Assembly (NCBI RefSeq): GCF_000737705.1
Contig: NZ_JPRH01000005.1
Span: forward strand, 124,001 to 188,000
DNA from: Chryseobacterium soli
GTDB lineage: Bacteria; Bacteroidota; Bacteroidia; Flavobacteriales; Weeksellaceae
Reading direction: 5' to 3'
DNA length: 64,000 bases
Shown here: positions 59,903 through 64,000 of the stretch, piece after piece
How the letters are laid out: every line of letters begins with the position of its first letter
How positions within the stretch are numbered: position 1 is the stretch's first letter
The notes under the pieces: generated by a model
What the model saw: the letters and a program-made list of their open reading frames with translations, nothing else
Database searches by the model: none
What the model was told of the DNA's origin: nothing
Program-made: the position numbers and the translations under genes

Positions 59903-61816
59903 ATGGAAAATTTAGTGTATGCAATAATACTTTTACCACTTTTAGGCTTTCTTATTAACGGTTTATTCGGGAAAAACCTTCCAAAAATGTTGGTGGGCGG
60001 ACTGGCAACTGCAATGGTTTTCGGATCTTTCTGTATTGCGGTAGGCATTTTCATGAATTTTAATTCTGAAAGCCAGCCGATAATCGTAAAAGCTTTTGAA
60101 TGGTTTAGAGTAAACGGGGTTCAGATTAATTTCGGATTCCAGATTGATCAGCTTTCATTAATGATGATCATGATTATTACAGGAATCGGATCTTTGATTC
60201 ACCTGTACTCTATCGGATATATGAGCCATGATAAAGGTTTTTATAAGTTCTTTACTTATTTAAATCTGTTTATCTTCTCTATGCTTCTTTTGGTAATGGG
60301 AAGCAACTACCTGATCCTGTTTATCGGATGGGAAGGGGTTGGACTTTGTTCTTATTTACTGATCGGATTCTGGTATACTAATGAAGAATATGGGAAAGCA
60401 GCAAGAAAAGCTTTCATCATGAACAGAATTGGTGACCTTGCTCTCTTGATCGGTATCTTCATGATCGCATCTCAGACTAATGCTATCGATTATCTGTCAG
60501 TGGCTGAAAATGCTTCAAAATTTGAATTAGACGGAACAGTAATTATCTTTATTACAGCGAGTTTATTTATCGGGGCTACCGGTAAATCTGCACAGGTTCC
60601 TTTATATACATGGCTTCCGGACGCAATGGCCGGTCCTACTCCTGTTTCTGCATTGATTCACGCGGCAACAATGGTTACGGCGGGAATCTATTTAGTAGTA
60701 AGATCTAACTTCTTATTTACGTTAGCCCCAACAGTACAGGATGGAATCTTATTAATAGGATTTTTAACAGCAGCCCTAGCAGGTTTCTACGCACTCCGTC
60801 AGAACGACATCAAAAAAGTATTGGCTTATTCTACAGTTTCACAGCTTGGATTTATGTTCATTGCTTTAGGGTTGGGAGCCTATACCACTGCTATGTTCCA
60901 TGTGATGACACACGCTTTCTTTAAAGCCCTGTTATTCTTGGGAGCAGGTTCTGTAATTCACGCAGTAAGCGGAGAGCAGGATATGCGTTTCATGGGTGGT
61001 CTAAAAAAATATATTCCTGTAACCCACGCTACTTTCCTTATCGGAACACTGGCGATCTCAGGATTCCCTTTCCTATCAGGGATGATCTCTAAAGACGAAA
61101 TTTTAGTTGCTGCCTTTGCTAAAAACCCTATTTACTGGGTAATGCTATTCATCTTAGCAGCAATTACGGCAACATATATGTTCAGACTGTATTATTTAAC
61201 ATTCCATGGGGAATTTAGAGGTACGGAAGAACAAAAACATCACTTACATGAAAGTCCTTCCAATATGACCTTACCATTGATCGTATTGGCTGTATTTTCT
61301 GTAATCGGAGGTTTCATTAACCTTCCGCACTTTATCGGGCACGGACACTACGCCAAACTTATGGAATGGCTGAAACCGGTTCTTACCGAAGAGAGTTTTA
61401 AACAAATGGAAGCAACGCTTTCAGGAGTTGACTTTACGACTGAAATGATCCTGTTAGGATTAACAGTATTAATGTTCTTCTCTGTATGGTTCATCGTTAA
61501 AAACACGTATGTGAATAAGAAAAAGATGGCTGTCGCAGAAGAAAATTACACTGGATGGGAAAAGCTTTCTGCTAAAAAACTATATGTTGACGAACTTTAC
61601 AATGCATTAATTGTAAAAACTGTTGAAGGATTAGGACGTGGAGGAAAAATGTTTGATAAGGGGGTGTTAGACCGTTTTGTAGATTTCGTGGGTGAAGGCG
61701 CTGAAGACAGCGGTAAATCAATGAAACGTATCCAAAACGGAAATGTTGAGACATACATACTTATCATGTCTTTAGCTGTGGGAATTATACTGATTGTTAA
61801 CTTTATATTACAATAA
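59903..61816 (+). CDS. nuoL: NADH-quinone oxidoreductase subunit L
   Basis: NuoL is the distal antiporter-like proton pump subunit. The 637-residue polytopic protein has FIGWEGVGLCSYLLIGFW (about residues 140-157), the LPDAMAGPTPVSALIHAATM loop (about 236-255), with conserved charged and proline residues, and VLAYSTVSQLGFM. The long C-terminal helix arm normal for this subunit is present. It is 3 nt after nuoK and 2 nt before nuoM. Confidence 0.97.
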   Translation: MENLVYAIILLPLLGFLINGLFGKNLPKMLVGGLATAMVFGSFCIAVGIFMNFNSESQPIIVKAFEWFRVNGVQINFGFQIDQLSLMMIMIITGIGSLIHLYSIGYMSHDKGFYKFFTYLNLFIFSMLLLVMGSNYLILFIGWEGVGLCSYLLIGFWYTNEEYGKAARKAFIMNRIGDLALLIGIFMIASQTNAIDYLSVAENASKFELDGTVIIFITASLFIGATGKSAQVPLYTWLPDAMAGPTPVSALIHAATMVTAGIYLVVRSNFLFTLAPTVQDGILLIGFLTAALAGFYALRQNDIKKVLAYSTVSQLGFMFIALGLGAYTTAMFHVMTHAFFKALLFLGAGSVIHAVSGEQDMRFMGGLKKYIPVTHATFLIGTLAISGFPFLSGMISKDEILVAAFAKNPIYWVMLFILAAITATYMFRLYYLTFHGEFRGTEEQKHHLHESPSNMTLPLIVLAVFSVIGGFINLPHFIGHGHYAKLMEWLKPVLTEESFKQMEATLSGVDFTTEMILLGLTVLMFFSVWFIVKNTYVNKKKMAVAEENYTGWEKLSAKKLYVDELYNALIVKTVEGLGRGGKMFDKGVLDRFVDFVGEGAEDSGKSMKRIQNGNVETYILIMSLAVGIILIVNFILQ

Positions 61817-61818
61817 TA

Positions 61819-63312
61819 ATGTCGTGTTTATTATTAACATTATTGCTTTTACCTCTAGTAGGGTCGGGACTAGTCTTTGCCTGGAAAAATAAATCCAGCA
61901 AATATTTGGCACTAGGAATTGCATTGGTTCAAATGCTTATTACCTTCTACATCGCTTCGGATTTTAATTTTAATCCAACGGTAGACAGCGTATTACAGCA
62001 CGAGATCAATTATCCGTGGTCACAATTCATTAAAAGTTCTCTTCATTTCGGAATTGACGGAATGAGTTTACTTCTTTTATTGTTGACCAATATCTTGACG
62101 CCAATTATCATTTTATCATCTTTCAATGAAAATGTGAGTTACAGAAACTCTTTCTATGGTCTTATTCTGCTGATGCAGTTTGGACTTGTAGGAGTGTTCA
62201 CATCGTTAGACGGACTGTTATTCTACATCTTCTGGGAAGTAACCCTGATTCCAATCTGGTTTATTGCCGGACTTTGGGGACAGGAAAATAAAAGATTTGA
62301 ATTTACAACTAAATTCTTCGTTTATACATTCGTTGGATCACTGTTCATGTTGGCAGGATTAATCTATGTATACAACCACTCAGCTTCATTTGCATTAACT
62401 GATCTTTATAATGCTCAGCTAAATGAAACGCAGCAGACCGTTGTATTCTGGTTTATTTTCTTTGCATTTGCCGTGAAACTTCCGGTATTCCCGTTCCATA
62501 CATGGCAGCCGGATACATATACTTACTCTCCTACTCAAGGATCAATGCTGTTATCAGGGATTATGCTGAAAATGGCGATTTACGGAGTTATGCGTTATTT
62601 GTTACCGATCACTCCCCTTCCGATTGCCGGAATTTCAGGACAGATCGTTATTATTCTTGCCATTGTAGGAATTGTTCACGGAGCACTGATTGCCATTATC
62701 CAGAATGATATGAAGAGAATTATTGCCTATTCATCATTCTCACACGTTGGATTGATGGTAGCGGGTATTTTCGCTTCTGCAGTGATTACTTTAAGAGGAA
62801 CCTTTACTATTGAGGGTGCTGAAGGTGCTTTAGTACAGACATTTGCTCACGGTATCAACGTAGTAGGTTTATTCTACTGCTGTGATATTTTATATAAGAG
62901 ATTCAAGTCAAGAGATATCAGACAAATGGGAGGATTGGCGAAAGTTGCTCCTAAGTTTGCCGTGCTGTTCCTGATCATTATATTAGGATCAATGGGCGTT
63001 CCATTAACCAATGGATTCATCGGGGAATTTATCCTGATAAAATCTGTTTTTGATTTCAATGTATTAGCATCTGTAATTGCCGGTCTTACCGTAATTCTAT
63101 GTGCTGTGTATTTATTGAGATTCTATGGAAAAGCAATGTTCGGTGAAGGAGATGAAGCGGTATTGAGTACTGCAAAAGATCTTTCAGGAGTAGAATTTTC
63201 AGTATTGGCCAGTTTAGCGGTATTTGTAATACTATTAGGTATTTATCCGCAACCGGTAATCGATATGGTGAGTAGTTCGTTGAAGTTTATTTACCAATCA
63301 ATGGTAAATTAA
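61819..63312 (+). CDS. nuoM: NADH-quinone oxidoreductase subunit M
   Basis: NuoM is the middle antiporter-like pump subunit. The 497-residue protein has the conserved FYIFWEVTLIPIWFIAGLWG helix (about residues 135-154), a lysine-containing FPFHTWQPDTYTYSPTQGSM loop (about 226-245) and RIIAYSSFSHVGLM. It starts 2 nt after nuoL. A 96-bp gap with an inverted-repeat-rich sequence separates it from nuoN. Confidence 0.97.
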   Translation: MSCLLLTLLLLPLVGSGLVFAWKNKSSKYLALGIALVQMLITFYIASDFNFNPTVDSVLQHEINYPWSQFIKSSLHFGIDGMSLLLLLLTNILTPIIILSSFNENVSYRNSFYGLILLMQFGLVGVFTSLDGLLFYIFWEVTLIPIWFIAGLWGQENKRFEFTTKFFVYTFVGSLFMLAGLIYVYNHSASFALTDLYNAQLNETQQTVVFWFIFFAFAVKLPVFPFHTWQPDTYTYSPTQGSMLLSGIMLKMAIYGVMRYLLPITPLPIAGISGQIVIILAIVGIVHGALIAIIQNDMKRIIAYSSFSHVGLMVAGIFASAVITLRGTFTIEGAEGALVQTFAHGINVVGLFYCCDILYKRFKSRDIRQMGGLAKVAPKFAVLFLIIILGSMGVPLTNGFIGEFILIKSVFDFNVLASVIAGLTVILCAVYLLRFYGKAMFGEGDEAVLSTAKDLSGVEFSVLASLAVFVILLGIYPQPVIDMVSSSLKFIYQSMVN

Positions 63313-63408
63313 TTGAAAGAGTAAAAAATTTAAAAATTAAGCGGTTAAGAAATTGAGAAATCAGAATTTCTGTCTCATCCCTCTTTCACCGCATCTCAAA
63401 TCTATATT

Positions 63409-64000
63409 ATGAGTGTTTTAATTATTGTTTTCCTAACGGCAATTGTTGCGTTATTTTCAGGAGTTTTTGAACAAGGGAAATTCGCAAGATACATTGGGAT
63501 TTTTGGATTAATCATCGCATTATATGTAAGCTTCTTGCCGGAATGTACATTCTTCGAGCATTACAAAAACATGTATGAATATGGCCCTAATACTGCCCTA
63601 TTTACAAAAATATCTATTGTAATTACCCTATTGCTTTTCTTTCTGGGAGGTTTTGCGTTCAGCAATCACAGAAGCCACCAGTCTGAATTGTATGCATTAA
63701 TGCTTTTTGCACTTTGCGGAAGTATTACTCTTTTCGGATTCCAAAATATGGTGACCCTGTTTTTGGGAATAGAAATTCTTTCTATTCCACTGTACGTAAT
63801 GGCGGGTGCCAACAAAACTGATCTAAGATCCAATGAAGCTTCTATTAAGTATTTCCTGATGGGTGCATTTGCTACAGGATTCCTTCTGTTTGGTATTGCA
63901 TTTATTTATGGAAGTGTTGGAAGTTTTGATTTATATACCATCCAAAACTTTGGAGTGGCAAATGCTCACAATACCATGTTCATTTTAGGCGTTTTGCTTA
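63409..64000 (+). CDS. nuoN: NADH-quinone oxidoreductase subunit N, cut by window edge
   Basis: The frame starts at the ATG at 63409 (MSVLIIVFLTAIVALFSGVF) and remains open for 197 codons to the right edge. Helices with LMLFALCGSITLFGFQNMVT and LFLGIEILSIPLYVMAGANK carry the membrane glutamate typical of NuoN, and the following SNEASIKYFLMGAFATGF supports the call. About 60 percent of the protein is missing. It is the last expected gene of the operon. Confidence 0.94.
   Translation, partial: MSVLIIVFLTAIVALFSGVFEQGKFARYIGIFGLIIALYVSFLPECTFFEHYKNMYEYGPNTALFTKISIVITLLLFFLGGFAFSNHRSHQSELYALMLFALCGSITLFGFQNMVTLFLGIEILSIPLYVMAGANKTDLRSNEASIKYFLMGAFATGFLLFGIAFIYGSVGSFDLYTIQNFGVANAHNTMFILGVLL

Noticed and set aside
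59611-60054. 147-codon minus-strand frame across nuoK and nuoL
   Set aside because: It overlaps two tightly packed and well-conserved complex I genes in antisense.

Overview
The window looks like a chromosome segment of a Chryseobacterium-type flavobacterium (Bacteroidota, Weeksellaceae). The evidence is AT-rich DNA, a SusC/SusD pair, secreted proteins with type IX secretion (T9SS) C-terminal tails, TAnnTTTG-type promoters, few Shine-Dalgarno sequences, a short NuoG of about 330 residues, and a double-glycine bacteriocin-like peptide of the kind seen in this genus. The genus is inferred from content; no rRNA or marker search was possible.

Region 1 (1-26824) is a pectin utilization locus. The minus-strand operon kduI-kduD-uxaC-kdgK-kdgA encodes the cytoplasmic steps from unsaturated and saturated uronates to KDG, KDPG and central metabolism. 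Diverging from it across an 887-bp gap is a long plus-strand run: SusC, SusD, pectin methylesterase, pectate lyase, DUF4861, GH105, GH43, rhamnogalacturonan acetylesterase, GH28, an alpha/beta esterase, a second methylesterase, a second acetylesterase and the cupin KdgF, closed by an intrinsic terminator. A separate lipoprotein pectate lyase (PL1) and a minus-strand DUF4861-PL10 pair follow. Copies of a palindrome with core TGCAATCGATTGCA sit at the promoters of these units and look like the operator of one regulator, which is not in the window. Two cloverleaf-like intergenic repeats interrupt the long operon.

Region 2 (26966-39470) is accessory. It has a T9SS-sorted protein, an outer-membrane barrel, a solitary methionine aminopeptidase, a membrane TPR-HTH regulator, five secreted proteins sharing a VGIGT-type N-terminus, two small DNA-binding proteins, a membrane microprotein and a tRNA with anticodon CAT. 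Two promoters here share a 25-bp motif at identical spacing. One fires into a stretch with no gene that ends in an intrinsic terminator, so it is a candidate small RNA. I consider this the most likely undescribed regulatory unit in the window.

Region 3 (39531-50368) is housekeeping: methylmalonyl-CoA epimerase, RbfA, a LolC/E-like permease, a secreted endonuclease I, AroE, a DUF349 protein, RibD, a YigZ-family protein, a membrane zinc peptidase and a GNAT-like protein. A 57-residue, six-cysteine, double-glycine peptide gene lies downstream of ribD.

Region 4 (50459-64000) is the respiratory complex I operon nuoABCDEF-(outer-membrane protein)-nuoGHIJKLMN, with nuoN cut by the right edge.
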